Shown one piece after another: positions 9,146-9,773 of a stretch of 9,773 nt of DNA. The notes under the pieces are model-generated. The model had not been told where the DNA came from. It saw only the letters and a program-made list of their open reading frames with translations, and made no database searches. The first letter of the stretch is position 1, and each line of letters begins with the position of its first letter. The position numbers and the translations under genes were made by a program. The DNA lies in the NCBI GenBank assembly GCA_021780415.1, contig JAJXYW010000103.1:1-9773 (forward strand), read 5' to 3'. This stretch comes from Acidobacteriota bacterium (GTDB lineage: Bacteria; Acidobacteriota; Terriglobia; Terriglobales; Acidobacteriaceae).

Positions 9146-9773
9146 ATGATCTCTGTCTCTAATGTCACGATGCGCTACGGCGCGAAGCTGCTCTTTGAGG
9201 ACGTCTCGGTGACGTTCACGGCTGGCCGCCGCTACGGCCTCACCGGCCCCAACGGCGCCGGCAAGTCCACCTTTATGAAGGTTTTAACCGGCGAGATCGA
9301 CGCCCAGAAGGGCACCGTCGTCCGCCCCCGCAAGATCGGCGTCCTCAAGCAGGACCAGTACGAGTTCGACGCCTACCGCGTGGTCGACACCGTCATCATG
9401 GGCAACAAGTCCCTCTGGGCGGCCATGGAGGAGCGCGAGCTCATCTACGCCAAGCCCGAGATGACCGACGCCGACGGCTCCCGTCTCGGCGAGCTCGAGG
9501 GCATCGTCGGCGACGAGGACGGCTACGAGGCCGAGGCCAACGCCGCCGTCCTCCTCCAGGGCCTCGACATCCCCGACGAGCTCCACGAGCGCAAGATGTC
9601 CGAGATTCAGGGCGGCCAGAAGGTTCGCGTCCTGCTCGCGCAGGCCCTCTTCGGCAACCCCCAGGCCCTGCTCCTCGACGAGCCCACCAACTACCTCGAT
9701 CTCGAATCCATCCACTGGCTGCAGGACTTCCTCAACCGCTACAACGGCACCGTCATCACCATCTCGCACGATC
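9146..9773 (+). CDS. ybiT: ABC-F family ATPase, YbiT-type (N-terminal part; runs off the right edge)
   Basis: The first 209 codons of a soluble tandem ABC protein are present. ABC-F proteins lack membrane segments and act on the ribosomal E site to relieve stalled or misplaced translation. The first nucleotide-binding domain shows Walker A GPNGAGKST (34-42), a signature-like IQGGQ (154-158) in place of LSGGQ, Walker B LLLDEPTN (175-182), and the switch His at 208. YbiT features include the opening MISVSNVTMRYG, GVLKQDQYEFD, DTVIMGNKSLW, and a weak first signature, as in the E. coli protein. The start at 9146 matches the family's N-terminus, but in-frame GTG 9143 and ATG 9137 are also possible; the only purine run is GAGAAAA at 9131-9137. 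The linker and second ATPase domain lie outside the window. The gene is divergent from the VOC gene. Confidence 0.93.
   Translation, partial: MISVSNVTMRYGAKLLFEDVSVTFTAGRRYGLTGPNGAGKSTFMKVLTGEIDAQKGTVVRPRKIGVLKQDQYEFDAYRVVDTVIMGNKSLWAAMEERELIYAKPEMTDADGSRLGELEGIVGDEDGYEAEANAAVLLQGLDIPDELHERKMSEIQGGQKVRVLLAQALFGNPQALLLDEPTNYLDLESIHWLQDFLNRYNGTVITISHD

Noticed and set aside
9284..9769. 161-codon open frame on the minus strand at the right edge.
   Set aside because: It is the shadow of the ABC-F gene, whose Walker A, Walker B and switch His all read on the plus strand.

Overview
The window is high-GC bacterial DNA, with genes packed on both strands. The gene types and protein style fit a soil acidobacterium of the Terriglobus/Edaphobacter/Granulicella group. 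That assignment is an inference from protein character, not from a marker gene. I see no rRNA, tRNA, CRISPR array, insertion sequence, phage gene or toxin-antitoxin pair. The content is mostly housekeeping and metabolic genes with tidy intergenic signals.

Layout. Positions 1-1838 hold a minus-strand pair: a circularly permuted ATP-grasp protein of the COG2308 type (366-1838) and, 12 bp downstream, the start of an exported nucleoside-hydrolase-like protein that runs off the left edge. Divergent from them is a secreted zinc-dependent phospholipase C-like protein (1968-3302, GTG start). It is followed by the ribosome-associated GTPase TypA/BipA (3439-5277, GTG start) behind its own candidate promoter. 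TypA converges with a Mn-type superoxide dismutase (5364-5975, minus, GTG start fixed by a strong Shine-Dalgarno). The two share a near-perfect 18-bp stem that should terminate transcription from both sides.

Divergent from sodA is a large GH15 glucoamylase-type glycoside hydrolase without a signal peptide (6102-8624). It converges with a small PhnB-like VOC protein (8630-9046, minus); only 5 bp separate the two TAG stops, and both stops lie inside a 17-bp palindrome. The right edge holds the first 209 codons of a YbiT-type ABC-F ATPase (9146 onward), divergent from the VOC gene.

How the genes relate. Only the ATP-grasp/nucleoside-hydrolase pair looks like an operon. The rest alternate in strand and appear to be independent transcription units. 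TypA and YbiT both act on the translating ribosome, and SodA handles superoxide. The GH15 enzyme probably trims intracellular alpha-glucan or oligosaccharide. No multi-gene novel system is evident. The points most worth a second look are the degenerate metal site of the nucleoside hydrolase, the ATP-grasp gene without its usual partners beside it, the repeats in the leader before typA, and the shared-stop palindrome.
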